A stretch of DNA of 64,000 bases, taken from assembly GCA_040954595.2 (NCBI GenBank), contig CM082596.2, positions 6,634,001 through 6,698,000 on the forward strand, in the 5' to 3' direction. How positions within the stretch are numbered: position 1 is the first letter of the stretch; each line of letters opens with the position of its first letter. Shown piece after piece: positions 34,561-47,200 of the stretch. The notes below the pieces were generated by a model. It did not search any database, had not been told where the DNA came from, and saw only the letters and a program-made list of their open reading frames with translations. This DNA is from Balanoglossus misakiensis. Taxonomy: Eukaryota > Hemichordata. The position numbers were made by a program, and so were the translations under genes.

Positions 34561-37500
34561 GGTTTAGTAATGAGTATCGAGTTGTGTCCTTTTCACTGTG
34601 AAGTGGCATGTGTTCACAAATCTTAAACTATTAGCCAACAGTTACAAGCATTGCAACTTTTAGCATCTAAGGATTATGGTCAGTTTTAATAATGAGTATT
34701 GGGTTGTGTACTTGTGTCTGTGAAGTGGCATGTGTTCACAAATCTTAAACTATTAGCCAACAGTTACAAGCATTGCAACTTTTAGCATCTAAGGATTATG
34801 GTCAGTTTTAATAATGAGTATCGAGTTGTGTCCATTTGCCTGTCAAGTGGCATGTGTACACAAATCTTAAACTATTCGCCAACAGTTACTAGCATTGCAA
34901 CTGTTAGCATCTTAGGATTTTGGTCAGTTTTAATAATGAGTATCGAGTTGTGTCCATTTGCCTGTCAAGTGGCATGTGTACACAAATCTTAAACTATTCG
35001 CCAACAGTTACTAGCATTGCAACTGTTAGCATCTTAGGATTATGGTCAGTTTTAATAATGAGTATCGAGTTGTGTCCATTTGCCTGTCAAGTGGCATGTG
35101 TACACAAATCTTAAACTATTCGCCAACAGTTACTAGCATTGCAACTTTTAGCATCTTAGGATTTTGGTCAGTTTTAATAATGAGTATCGAGTTGTGTCCA
35201 TTTGCCTGTCAAGTGGCATGTGTACACAAATCTTAAACTATTCGCCAACAGTTACTAGCATTGCAACTGTTAGCATCTTAGGATTTTGGTCAGTTTTAAT
35301 AATGAGTATCGAGTTGTGTCCATTTGCCTGTCAAGTGGCATGTGTACACAAATCTTAAACTATTCGCCAACAGTTACTAGCATTGCAACTGTTAGCATCT
35401 TAGGATTATGGTCAGTTTTAATAATGAGTATCGAGTTGTGTCCATTTGCCTGTCAAGTGGCATGTGTACACAAATCTTAAACTATTCGCCAACAGTTACT
35501 AGCATTGCAACTGTTAGCATCTTAGGATTTTGGTCAGTTTTAATAATGAGTATCGAGTTGTGTCCATTTGCCTGTCAAGTGGCATGTGTACACAAATCTT
35601 AAACTATTAGCCAACAGTTACTAGCATTGCAACTGTTAGCATCTTAGGATTATGGTCAGTTTTAATAATGAGTATCGAGTTGTGTCCATTTGCCTGTCAA
35701 GTGGCATGTGTACACAAATCTTACACTATTCGCCAACAGTTACTAGCATTGCAACTGTTAGCATCGTAGGATTTTGGTCAGTTTTAATAATGAGTATCGA
35801 GTTGTGTACTTGTGTCTGTGAAGTGGCATGTGTACACAAATCGGAAACTATTAGCCAACAATTACTAGCATTGCAACTTTTAGCATCTTAAAATTATGGT
35901 CTGTTTTAATAATGAGTATCGAGTTGTGTCCATTTGCCTGTGAAGTGACTCTGTACACAAATCTTAAAGTTTTAGCCAACAGTTACTAGCATTGCAACTT
36001 TTAGCATCTTAGGATTATGGTCAGTTTTAATAATGAGTATCGAGTTGTGTCCATTTGCCTGTGAAGTGACTCTGTACACAAATCTTAAACTTTTAGCCAA
36101 CAGTTACTAGCATTGCAACTTTTAGCATCTTAGGATTATGGTCAGTTTTAATAATGAGTATCGAGTTGTGTCCATTTGCCTGTGAAGTGGCATGTGTACA
36201 CAAATCTTAAACTATTCGCCAACAGTTACTAGCATTGCAACTTTTAGCATCTTAGGATTATGGTCAGTTTTAATTAATAATGAGTATCGAGTTGTGTCCA
36301 TTTGCCTGTGAAGTGACTCTTTACACAAATCTTAAACTATTATCCAAAAGTTACTAACATTGCAACTTCTAGCATCTTAGGATTATGGTCAGTTTTAATA
36401 ATGAGTATCAAGTTGTGTACTTGTGTCTGTCAAGTGGCATGTGTACACAAATCTTAAACTATTAGCCAACAGTTACTAGCATTGCAACTTTTAGCATCTT
36501 AGGATTTTGGTCAGTTTTAATAATGAGTATCGAGTTGTGTACTTTTGTCTGTGAAGTGGCATGTGTACACAAATCTTAAACTATACGCCAACAGTTACTA
36601 GCATTGCAACTTTTAGCATCTTAGGATTATGGTCAGTTTTAATAATGAGTATCGAGTTGTGACCATTTGCCTGTGAAGTGACTCTTTACACAATTAAACT
36701 ATTATCCAACAGTTACTAGCATTGCAACTATTAGCGTCTTAGGATTATGGTCAGTTTTAATAATGAGCATCGAGTTGTGTCCATTTGCCTGTGAAGTGAC
36801 TCTTTACACAAATCTTAAACTATTATCCAACAGTTACTAGCATTGCAACTATTAGCGTCTTAGGATTATGGTCAGTTTTAATAATGAGCATCGAGTTGTG
36901 TCCATTTGCCTGTGAAGTGACTCTGTACACAAATCTTAAACTTTTAGCCAACAGTTACTAGCATTGCAACTTTTAGCATCTTAGGATTATGGTCAGTTTT
37001 AATAATGAGTATCGAGTTGTGTACTTGTGTCTGTGAAGTGGCATGTGTACACAAATCTTAAACTATTATCCAACAGTTACTAGCATTGCAACTTCTAGCA
37101 TCTTAGGATTATGGTCAGTTTTAATAATGAGTATCGAGTTGTGTACTTTTGTCTGTGAAGTGGCATGTGTACACAAATCTTAAACTATACGACAACAGTT
37201 ACTAGCATCGCAACTTTTAGCATCTTAGGATTTTGGTCAGTTTTAATAATGAGCATCGAGTTGTGTCCATTTGCCTGTGAAGTGGCATGTGTACACAAAT
37301 CTTAAACTATTAGCCAATAGTTACTAGCATTGCAACTTTTAGCATCTTAGGATTATCTTCAGTTTTAATAATGAGTGTCGAGTTGTGTCCATTTGCCTGT
37401 GAAGTGGCATGTGTACACAAATCTTAAACTATTCGCCAACAGTTACTAGCATTGCAACTTTTAGCATCTTAGGATTATGGTCAGTTTTAATAATGAGTGT

Positions 37501-38400
37501 CGAGTTGTGTCCATTTGCCTGTGAAGTGGCATGTGTACACAAATCTTAAACTATTCGCCAACAGTTACTAGCATTGCAACTTTTAGCATCTTAGGATCAT
37601 GGTCAGTTTTAATAATGAGTATCGAATTGTGTCCATTTGCCTGTGAAGTGGCATGTGTACACAATTAAACTATTATCCAACAGTTACTAGCATTGCAACT
37701 ATTAGCGTCTTAGGATTATGGTCAGTTTTAATAATGAGCATCGAGTTGTGTCCATTTGCCTGTGAAGTGACTCTTTACACAAATCTTAAACTATTATCCA
37801 ACAGTTACTAGCATTGCAACTATTAGCGTCTTAGGATTATGGTCAGTTTTAATAATGAGCATCGAGTTGTGTCCATTTGCCTGTGAAGTGACTTTGTACA
37901 CAAATCTTAAACTTTTAGCCAACAGTTACTAGCATTGCAACTTCTAGCATCTTAGGATTATGGTCAGTTTTAATAATGAGTATCGAGTTGTGGCCATTTG
38001 CCTGTGAAGTGGCATGTGTACACAAATCTTAAACTATTCGCCAACAGTTACTAGCATTGCAACTTTTAGCATCTTAGGATTATGGTCAGTTTTAATAATG
38101 AGTGTCGAGTTGTGTCCATTTGCCTGTGAAGTGGCATGTGTACACAAATCTTAAACTATTCGCCAACAGTTACTAGCATTGCAACTTTTAGCATCTTAGG
38201 ATTATGGTCAGTTTTAATAATGAGTATCGAGTTGTGTCCATTTGCCTGTGAAGTGGTACATGCATGCAAATTTTTCACTAATGGCGAACAGTTACTAGCA
38301 TTGCAACTTCTAGCATCTTAGGATTATGGTCAGTTTTAATAATGAGTATCCAGTTGTGTACTCTTGCCAGTGAAGTGGCACATGTAGACAATGTTTCTCA
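34560..38400 (+). repeat. Minisatellite, 122-bp family, about 31 copies
   Basis: Period 122 bp between GGTCAGTTTTAATAATGAG landmarks (for example 34801 and 34923). It shares the GTGGCATGTGTACACAAATC and CCAACAGTTACTAGCATTGC core with the 109- and 116-bp families. Early copies are almost identical; later copies vary, with GTGACTCT replacing GTGGCATG. Confidence 0.9.
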
Positions 38401-40240
38401 CTTTTGGCCTACAACGCGTAATTCTTTTAATTCATTTATAACAGCTACAGCCCTTCCTTACTTTGAATAATTCAATGTTTAGTTGAAATTTGTGATTATA
38501 CTGACCAGTAGTTTTTGGTTTAAAACATAAATTTGCTTATTCATTGATTGTTTGGTTACTATTCTGAAGTGAATCCTTTCAACAAAACCAAAGGCAACAT
38601 GACCTGAGTGAAGTTGCAGTCATTGACATGAATGCTGTGGTGTGAAGTGATACATGTATAGAGTGCAGTAATTGACTGATACAGGAGACTGATGATAAGG
38701 CAAACAGTTATTGTGTTTAAGTTGATACAATGTTTACTTTGTACTTAATTTTCCAGGTAAATACATGACTGTTTCATGGAGAAAAGAGAGAGAAAAATAG
38801 ATTATTTTGCATACTGTTTTACAGGAGGGGAAAAATTAAATTGTTGATTTGTGGCACATGGTTGTGTCAGAGATCTTTTATCATTCATTTTCAAGGGAGA
38901 TCAGCCAGTAGAGATCTTCCTGTATAAGGCGCAAATATGATCAGAAATACTTCATCTCCAGCTTTTTTGTCCATCTTTATGTACATCATACATGCAAGTG
39001 AGATAAACTTGCAAATAAAGTGTAATGTGTCAAAACCTTGCACGTTGACACATTAACCATCTCTGGCCTTTTTGTGGTTAATATAATGTATATTGTACAT
39101 GCAAGTGAGATAAACTTGCAAATAAAATGTAATTAATTTAAACCTTCTTGGCGGATATTTTCCAAGGTAAGGTCAAACATTTCAGAATTAAAAGACTTCA
39201 ACTTAAATGCAATGTGCAAGAATTCCAATGAGGTTAATTGAGTAGACGGATAAATATTGATTTAATAGTTTAAATAAGCTTAATAGTACATTAGATTAAT
39301 AATAGCTAGTATAGTTTAATAGATTAGATGAATATTAGTTTAACTAGAATAGTTTCATTGATTAAAATAATTGTATAGTGGTAGTAGAAGCAATGTAAGC
39401 CCAATAATCTTAGTCTACTAAATACTAGTTCAATAGTCTATAAAATAGATAAGTACTAGCTTTAACAGTTTCTTTGATTAGAATAATATTATAGGCTATT
39501 AGAAGAAATAGTGCTATGGTCTTTTAATCTATTAAATATTAGTTCAATAGTCTACTAAAGAGATTAGTAGTAGAGATTCATGGATTGGAATAATTGTACA
39601 GTGGTAATATATTAGTTCACGAGGCCTAAAGGCTATTAAATATTTCAGTAGTCTATTAAATAGATTTGTAGTAGGTAGAAGAGAGTCATTGATTAGAATA
39701 ATAGTATAGTGGTAATAGACGAAATATTAGTTCACTAGTCTTAGTCTATTAAATGTGCACGTATCAATACTTGGGTATTTGTTGGACCCCTTTTGGTGGG
39801 GAGTATCTATACAGTCCTCACGTTATAATAAAGTTCTGAAATTTATTTAGGCCTATTAACAGATTAAAAAAATACACGTTGATTCAGATGTTTTTTTACC
39901 TTGCGGACAGATTGGGCCCGAATGGAATATGCGATATACATTAAGTATCCAGTAAGCTAGGATAAAATTAGATTAGTATTATAGAGTAGAATAATAAGTG
40001 TTAATTGATTAAATGAAAAATATAGTAGCGAGTTACTTCAACAGTAAATAGTTTGATAGTAGATCAGAATAGTTTATTCAATAGCGGAAAGTTTAATAGC
40101 ACATGTAGTTAACTTTAATAAGTTTAATAGCACATGTAGTTAACTTTAATACATTAAAAGATTATTAGTTCTTAGTTTACTTGTAGATTAGTTAACAGTT
40201 GATTAAATTAATAGCCTAGGCTAATTGATTAGAATAATAG
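38400..40240. other. AT-rich spacer, no gene seen
   Basis: Includes a small inverted piece of the 34.4-kb spacer near 38,690-38,740. From about 39,250 it becomes low-complexity sequence dominated by TTAATAG and AATAGT words. No open frame of interest. Confidence 0.6.
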
Positions 40241-40249
40241 TATAGATTA

Positions 40250-40875
40250 TTTTTAGATAGTCCTTGGTAGAATAATGGTTAGATTATAGTAAAACTTTTA
40301 TATTAGATTAATAGTACGACGTTGCATTCTCGTACGTATAGATTATTTTTAGATAGTCCTTGGTAGAATAATAGTTAGATTATAGTAAAACTTTTATATT
40401 AGATTAATAGTAGATTTAATGATTTTAATAGTTGGTTAGTTTAATAGTACGAGGTTGCATTCTCGTACGTATAGATTATTTTTAGATAGTCCTTGGTAGA
40501 ATAATGGTTAGATTATAGTAAAACTTTTATATTAGATTAATAGTAGATTTGATGATTTTAATAGTTGGTTAGATTAATAGTACGAGGTTGCATTCTTGTA
40601 CGTATAGATTATTTTTAGATAGTCCTTGGTAGAATAATGGTTAGATTATTGTAAAACCTTTATATTAGATTAATAGTAGATTTGATTATTTTAATAGTTC
40701 GTTAGATTAATAGTACGACGTTGCATTCTCGTACGTATAGATTATTTTAGATAGTCCTTGGTAGAATAATGGTTAGATTATAGTAAAACTTTTATATTAG
40801 ATTAATAGTTGATTTGATGATTTTAATAGTTGGTTAGATTAAAAGTACGAGGTTGCATTCTCACACGTATGCCGT
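40250..40875 (+). repeat. 133-bp tandem repeat, about 4.5 copies
   Basis: CGTACGTATAGATTATTTTT landmarks at 40331, 40464, 40597 and 40730 give an exact 133-bp period. The first unit is shortened. AT-rich and non-coding. Confidence 0.9.
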
Positions 40876-40953
40876 TGTTAGTTTTTGGTTCGTTTTTCCT
40901 CAAAGTTAGTTAGGGCGCATATTATTAAATACAACTTCTTAGTTAGCCAATTT

Positions 40954-41032
40954 CGAGGATTCACCGTGGTCCAGTGGCATAGGCTGTGGACTTATAACTG
41001 CAAGGTGTTGAGTTCGAATCCCCGAGTCGTCT
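40954..41032 (+). repeat. tRNA-derived repeat copy 1
   Basis: A-box-like TGGTCCAGTGGC and a perfect B box GAGTTCGAATCCCC, spaced as in a tRNA. Pairing of the acceptor ends is poor, so this looks like a SINE-type head rather than a functional tRNA. Confidence 0.6.
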
Positions 41033-41130
41033 TTCACCAATTGTGTATCTTTTAGCTTGCAAGGGTCTCAGTTTTCTAAGTCATCTAGTTAGTCTAATGT
41101 ATAAGTATAAGTTAAAAGTAAGCAGATCTC

Positions 41131-41218
41131 GAGGAAGCACCGTGGTCCAGTGGCTAAGGCTTTGGGCTTATGACTGTATGGACAGTATAGGTGTGGGTTC
41201 GATTCCCATTGCTGACTC
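41131..41218 (+). repeat. tRNA-derived repeat copy 2
   Basis: TGGTCCAGTGGCTAAGG (A box) and GGGTTCGATTCCC (B box), flanked by the same GTTAAAAGTAAGC spacer that precedes copy 3 about 210 bp later. This suggests tandem amplification of head plus spacer. Confidence 0.65.
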
Positions 41219-41342
41219 AATGTTCCCTGAAAAAAAAGTCAAGTGTCTTAAGTGTGTATCTTTTAGCTTCCAAGTGTCTCAGTTTTCCAAGTCAACTAGG
41301 CAATCTGATGTATAAGTACAAGTTAAAAGTAAGCTTATCTCG

Positions 41343-41430
41343 AGGAAGCACCGTGGTCTAGTGGCATTGTCGCTGGGCTGATGACTGTATGGACAGTAAT
41401 GGTGCGGGGTTCGAATCCCGCTGCTGACTC
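41343..41430 (+). repeat. tRNA-derived repeat copy 3
   Basis: TGGTCTAGTGGC A-box-like and GGGTTCGAATCCC B box. Followed by a ~35-45-bp minisatellite (CTATTGGCTTGCTGTCAGTA type) to about 41,600. Confidence 0.65.
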
Positions 41431-42232
41431 AACGCTCGGACAGGGGAACTATTGGCTTGCGTGCCAGTGGCTGTGCGTAGAGGTCGCTATTGGCTTGCTG
41501 TCATTAGCTGTGCGTAGAGGGCGCTATTGGCTTGCTGTCAGTAGCTGTGCGTGGAGGAGCTATTGGCTTGCCTGTCAGTAGCTGCGCGGTATGGGCTTTC
41601 ATAGAAGAGTATCGCTTGTACGGGGATTGACGAGCCATCCCTGTGGTGTGCTTTGAATCCGTTCAGTAGGCCTTCTGTGGTAAGCCCAACTCTACTATGC
41701 CTATCTATGTTTCCGGGCGAGAGTAAAAATAAATTAAATGAAAGAAAAAAATAAGCCCCTTCGGGGGTTGTTTAATTTTTTTCCCAGCGGATCTAAAAAT
41801 TTCTGGAAGTCTGGACTTAGTAAATTTTTTTTTGCCCTTCTATTGGCTTGCGGTCAGGGGTCACGGGTATTCCCGTGACAAAGGCTAGACCCCAGAGGAC
41901 ATATTGTCTTGCGGGCAAATGGATAACTACCCAGTTAGAGCTTATTAATGGTTAAGAATTAATTTGACATTTGAAAGTCAATAAGCTCATACTGGGCACT
42001 TAGCCATTGGCCCGCAAACCAATATCTCCTCTAGGCACTAGCCAATGGACCGCAAGCCAATAGCTCTTTTTTTTGGGCATAGCTACTGACAGCAAGCCAA
42101 TAGCACCGTCTACGCACAGCCACTGACAGCAAGCCAATAGCTCCTCCACGCACAGCTACTGACAGCAAGCCAATAGCACCGTCTACGCACAGCCACTGGC
42201 AAGCAAGCCAATAGTTCCCCTGTCCGAGCGTT

Positions 42233-42322
42233 GAGTCAGCAGCGGGATTCGAACCCCGCACCATTACTGTCCATACAGTCATCAGCCCAGCGACAATGTC
42301 ACTAGACCACGGTGCTTCCTCG
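42233..42322 (-). repeat. tRNA-derived repeat copy 4 (inverted)
   Basis: Reverse-strand near-copy of copy 3, with GGGTTCGAATCCC B box and TGGTCTAGTG A box. It forms the right end of the palindrome. Confidence 0.65.
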
Positions 42323-42423
42323 AGATAAGCTTACTTTTAACTTGTACTTATACATCAGATTGCCTAGTTGACTTGGAAAACTGAGACACTTGGAAGCTAA
42401 AAGATATTTTTTTCAGAGTAAGT

Positions 42424-42503
42424 TGAGTCAGCAGGGGGAATCGAACCCCAGTCCTGCGATCGTTAAGTCCAACGTCTTAACCACTGAGCCATGGTGACTC
42501 ACG
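42424..42503 (-). repeat. tRNA-Leu-like sequence (UAA anticodon position)
   Basis: On the minus strand: GTCACCA acceptor end against TGCTGAC (one mismatch), TGGCTCAGTGGTTAAGACG A box, an anticodon arm with GGACTTAA as in Leu-UAA tRNAs, and GGGGTTCGATTCCCC T arm. The variable arm is short and irregular. It is the least decayed tRNA-like copy here and could be the source type of the repeat family; probably a pseudo-tRNA. Confidence 0.5.
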
Positions 42504-42520
42504 AACTTCAAGACTCCAAA

Positions 42521-42665
42521 AGTATTATATGATGATCAGGCTCGTGAAATTAAAAAAAAATAAATAAGGCTCAGTTTCATTATAGTTAATATAACAATAC
42601 TGACTATAATGAAACCGAGCCTTATTTTATTTTTAATTTCACGAGCCTGATCATCATAAAATACT
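42521..42665. mobile_element. Near-perfect ~60-bp-arm palindrome (hairpin MITE-like)
   Basis: AGTATTATATGATGATCAGG at the left reads as the reverse complement of CCTGATCATCATAAAATACT at the right. The inner parts (CTCGTGAAATT, GGCTCAGTTTCATTATAGT) also match, leaving a loop of only a few bases. Confidence 0.75.
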
Positions 42666-42772
42666 AATTACGATCCATACAAAACTATTATTATTACATG
42701 TATTTCATTCTTTATTTAATTAAATCAGGATTTAAATGTACATGACACAGAACCGGTAAAAATATACACTTA

Positions 42773-43572
42773 GGCTGCATTCACAAACACCTCTGGAGGG
42801 GGGGGGCGGGAGAATTCAAATTTTTTTACCGCTAATTTTCACATGCCCACCTTCCGAACTGCCAATATTTTCAAATCCCCCCCTTCCGAACTGCCAAAAT
42901 TTTGAAATCCCCCCCCATTTTCTTTCACTGAGCAAAACACATCACCTATCTATCTTGTAAAAAGAAAAACAGCGCTCCCATGAAAAGAATTTGAAACTGA
43001 TGTTTCCCCTCATCATTGGGTATTAAAACTGAACATTGTTTTTATTTTTTAAGTACATATATTTGTATTCTGTGTTGGGAGACATTGTAAACCGAGAATT
43101 GAAGGGGGTGGGTTTGGGAGGGGGTGTCCCCCTCCCACGTAAGAAAATTTTCTAAAATACAGAGCTCAAAGCTGCATTTTAATGAACCCGGCAAAAGCAA
43201 ATTAACTCAACTACCGGTATGTTGGGGAGGACAAATTTAACCGTCGCCGCTCAAAGTTATCATGGGGTGGGGGCAAGTCCCCTGACCTGGGATACTAGAT
43301 AAACCAGTCAATGATTGAAAGGTGTTGATGAATGGAGGGGGTGGGTGTGGGAGGGGGTGTCCCCCTCCCACATTAGAAAATTTTGTAAAATAAAGGGCGC
43401 GAAACTGCATTTTTGTGGACTCAAAATAAATATTTAGTCGTTAAAGTTTTCAAGTCCCCCCCTTTCAGTCCCTAAATTATTTCAAATCCCCCCCTTACAT
43501 ACCCTCAATTTTTTCAAATCCCCCCCCTCAATTCTCCTGCCCCCCCCTCCAGAGGTGTTTGTGAATGCAGCC
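42773..43572. mobile_element. 800-bp Harbinger-like MITE with TTA target duplication
   Basis: Terminal inverted repeats of about 30 bp begin GGCTGCATTCACAAACACC and end with the exact complement, flanked by TTA at 42770-42772 and 43573-43575. A 3-bp TWA duplication is typical of PIF/Harbinger insertions. The interior has runs of C and G, CCTTCCGAACTGCCAA motifs, and two diverged ~235-bp subrepeats containing GGGAGGGGGTGTCCCCCTCC. No transposase, so non-autonomous. Confidence 0.8.
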
Positions 43573-43575
43573 TTA

Positions 43576-44213
43576 TATTAATACAACAGCAGACAGCAAA
43601 AAATACAATTGGCAGAATTAATAACAAATTACAAGCGACAAATGCATCTCTCCGATTTTAAAAAAAAAAACCGACACTTGGAATTTAATCTTGCATTCTC
43701 AGGATAAATCTAACTTTTGTACAAAAAATCGATGGAGGGGACGAAGTGTCTACACTTTGAACAGATCGATGAAATACACTAATTCCTACGGATAGACGTC
43801 AAAATTTCAATGTTTGATTTCAAAAAATTAAAATTCTATTGAACCTGTATTCCCATTATTTCATTACTTTGATACGCTGATTTCAACGTACTCGGGATGA
43901 ATGACAGTGTAAAAAACAATATTCAAATGAAAAACACTCAGTCAGAATAGAGCGAAAATAAATACGTGTGATTTACGCCACTTTAAGGACTACTTTCACC
44001 AAAGTAGGAGAGCGTTTTTGTCAGGTAGAAATTTTGGCGGCCGGGGGTTTAAACACCCACATCGCAGCCCGAAGTAAAAAAATAAGATTTTTATCCCACA
44101 TCGATCTCGTCGCCCATCATAAAATCTCCAAATATTTTATAACCGAAAATTCACGTCAACGGTGATCGCGGAGACACGAGAATATTTGCTGCAAACCGTA
44201 TTTTTCAATTAAA
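43576..44213. other. Unassigned sequence between the MITE and the 87-bp satellite
   Basis: AT-rich, no gene, tRNA or repeat recognised. A 65-codon frame at 43968-44165 has no domain signature and is probably chance. Confidence 0.5.
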
Positions 44214-44279
44214 ATGCTCCGACAATTTAAAATCAAGGATCGCGGAAACGCATCTTTTGTTGCGAACTGTAGAGCTATA

Positions 44280-47200
44280 ATCATTGAATATGACATGAAA
44301 ATGCTGAAGGTGACCAAAATTCACAAAGTCAAGAATTGGTCATTACTTGAGTGTGTATTACCTATAATCCGTGAACATGACATGAAAATGCTGAAGGTGA
44401 CCAAAATTCACAAAGTCAAGAATTGGTCATTATTTGAGTGTGTATGAGCTTTAATCCCTGCATATGACATGAAAATGCTGAAGGTGACCAAAATTCACAA
44501 AGTCAAGAAGGTGACCAAAATTCACAAAGTCAAGAATTGGTCATTATTTGAGTGTGTATGAGCTATTACCCTGAACATGACATGAAAATGCTGAAGGTGA
44601 CCAAAATTCACAAAGTCAAGAATTGGTCATTATTTGAGTGTGTATGAGCTATAATCCCTACATATGACATGAAAATGATGAAGGTGACCAAAATTCACAA
44701 AGTCAAGAATTGGTCATTATTTGAGCATGTATGAGCTATAATCCCTGCATATGACATGAAAATGATGAAGGTGACCAAAATTCACAAAGTCAAGAATTGG
44801 TCATTATTTGAGTGTGTATGAGCTATAATCCCTGCATATGAAATGAAAATGATGAAGGTGACCAAAATTCACAAAGTCAAGAATTGGTCATTATTTGAGT
44901 GTGTATGAGCTATAATCCCTGCATATGACATGAAAATGCTGAAGGTGACCAAAATTCACAAACTCAAGAATTGGTCATTATTTGAGCATGTATGAGCTAT
45001 AATCCCTGCATATGACATGAAAATGATGAAGGTGACCAAAATTCACAAAGTCAAGAATTGGTCATTATTTGAGCGTGTATGAGCTATAATCCCTGCATAT
45101 GACATGAAAATGATGAAGGTGACCAAAATTCACAAAGTCAAGAATTGGTCATTATTTGAGTGTGTATGAGCTATAATCCCTGCATATGACATGAAAATGA
45201 TGAAGGTGACCAAAATTCACAAAGTCAAGAATTGGTCATTATTTGAGCATGTATGAGCTATAATCCCTGCATATGACATGAAAATGATGAAGGTGACCAA
45301 AATTTACAAACTCAAGAATTGGTCATTATTTGAGCGTGTATGAGCTATAATCCCTGCATATGACATGAAAATGATGAAGGTGACCAAAATTCACAAAGTC
45401 AAGAATTGGTCATTATTTGAGCGTGTATGAGCTATAATCCCTGCATATGACATGAAAATGATGAAGGTGACCAAAATTCACAAAGTCAAGAATTGGTCAT
45501 TATTTGAGTGTGTATGAGCTATAATCCCTGCATATGACATGAAAATGATGAAGGTGACCAAAATTCACAAAGTCAAGAATTGGTCATTATTTGAGCATGT
45601 ATGAGCTATAATCCCTGCATATGACATGAAAATGATGAAGGTGACCAAAATTTACAAACTCAAGAATTGGTCATTATTTGAGCGTGTATGAGCTATAATC
45701 CCTGCATATGACATGAAAATGATGAAGGTGACCAAAATTCACAAAGTCAAGAATTGGTCATTATTTGAGCGTGTATGAGCTATAATCCCTGCATATGACA
45801 TGAAAATGATGAAGGTGACCAAAAGTCACAAACTCAAGAATTGGTCATTATTTGAGTGTGTATGAGCTATAATCCCTGCATATGACATGAAAATGCTGAA
45901 GGTGACCAAAATTCACAAACTCAAGAATTGGTCATTATTTGAGCATGTATGAGCTATAATCCCTGCATATGACATGAAAATGATGAAGGTGACCAAAATT
46001 TACAAAGTCAAGAATTGGTCATTATTTGAGTGTGTATGAGCTATAATCCCTGCATATGACATGAAAATGATGAGGGTGACCAAAATTCACAAAGTCAAGA
46101 ATTGGTCATTATTTGAGCATGTATGAGCTATAATCCCTGCATATGACATGAAAATGCTGAAGTTGACCAAAATTCACAAAGTCAAGAATTGGTCATTATT
46201 TGAGTGTGCATGAGCTATAATCCCTGCATATGACATGAAAATGATGAAGGTGACCAAAATTCACAAAGTCAAGTATTGGTCACTATTTGAGCATGTAGGA
46301 GCTATAATCCCTGCATATGACATGAAAATGATGAAGGTGACCAAAATTTACAAAGTCAAGAATTGGTCATTATTTGAGCGTGTATGAGCTATAATCCCTG
46401 CATATGACATGAAAATGATGAAGGTGACCAAAATTCACAAACTCAAGAATTGGTCATTATTTGAGCATGTATGAGCTATAATCCCTGCATATGACATGAA
46501 AATGATGAAGGTGACCAAAATTCACAAAGTCAAGAATTGGTCATTATTTGAGTGTGTATGAGCTATAATCCCTGCATATGACATGAAAATGATGAAGGTG
46601 ACCAAAATTCACAAAGTCAAGAATTGGTCATTATTTGAGTGTGTATGAGCTATAATCCCTGCATATGACATGAAAATGATGAAGGTGACCAAAATTCACA
46701 AAGTCAAGAATTGGTCATTATTTGAGCATGTATGAGCTATAATCCCTGCATATGACATGAAAATGCTGAAGTTGACCAAAATTCACAAAGTCAAGAATTG
46801 GTCATTATTTGAGCATGTATGAGCTATAATCCCTGCATATGACATGAAAATGATGAAGGTGACCAAAATTCACAAACTCAAGAATTGGTCATTATTTGAA
46901 TGTGTATGAGCTATAATCCCTGAACATGACATGAAAATGCTGAAGGTGACCAAAATTCACAAAGTCAAGAATTGGTCATTATTTGAGCATGTATGAGCTA
47001 TAATCCCTGCATATGACATGAAAATGATGAAGGTGACCAAAATTCACAAAGTCAAGAATTGGTCATTATTTGAGTGTGTATGAGCTATAATCCCTGCATA
47101 TGACATGAAAATGATGAAGGTGACCAAAATTCACAAACTCAAGAATTGGTCATTATTTGAGCATGTATGAGCTATAATCCCTGCATATGACATGAAAATG

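Larger units (their letters stand above)
41343..42400. repeat. ~1-kb imperfect palindrome centred near 41,965
   Basis: From the centre outward: CCCAGTTAGAGCTTATT faces AATAAGCTCATACTGGG, then GCGGGCAAATGG faces CCATTGGCCCGC. The TATTGGCTTG minisatellite occurs on both sides in opposite orientation, then tRNA-like copies 3 (+) and 4 (-), then the shared AACTTGTACTTATACATCAG spacer. The arms are imperfect but collinear. Confidence 0.75.

Noticed and set aside
34798-38321. Series of 64-codon frames beginning MVSFNNEYRV
   Set aside because: Same frame reappearing every 122 bp in the minisatellite; not genes.
43104-43375. Possible gene or LTR inside the G-rich segment
   Set aside because: It consists of two subrepeats within the Harbinger-like MITE; no protease, RT or transposase motif in any frame.
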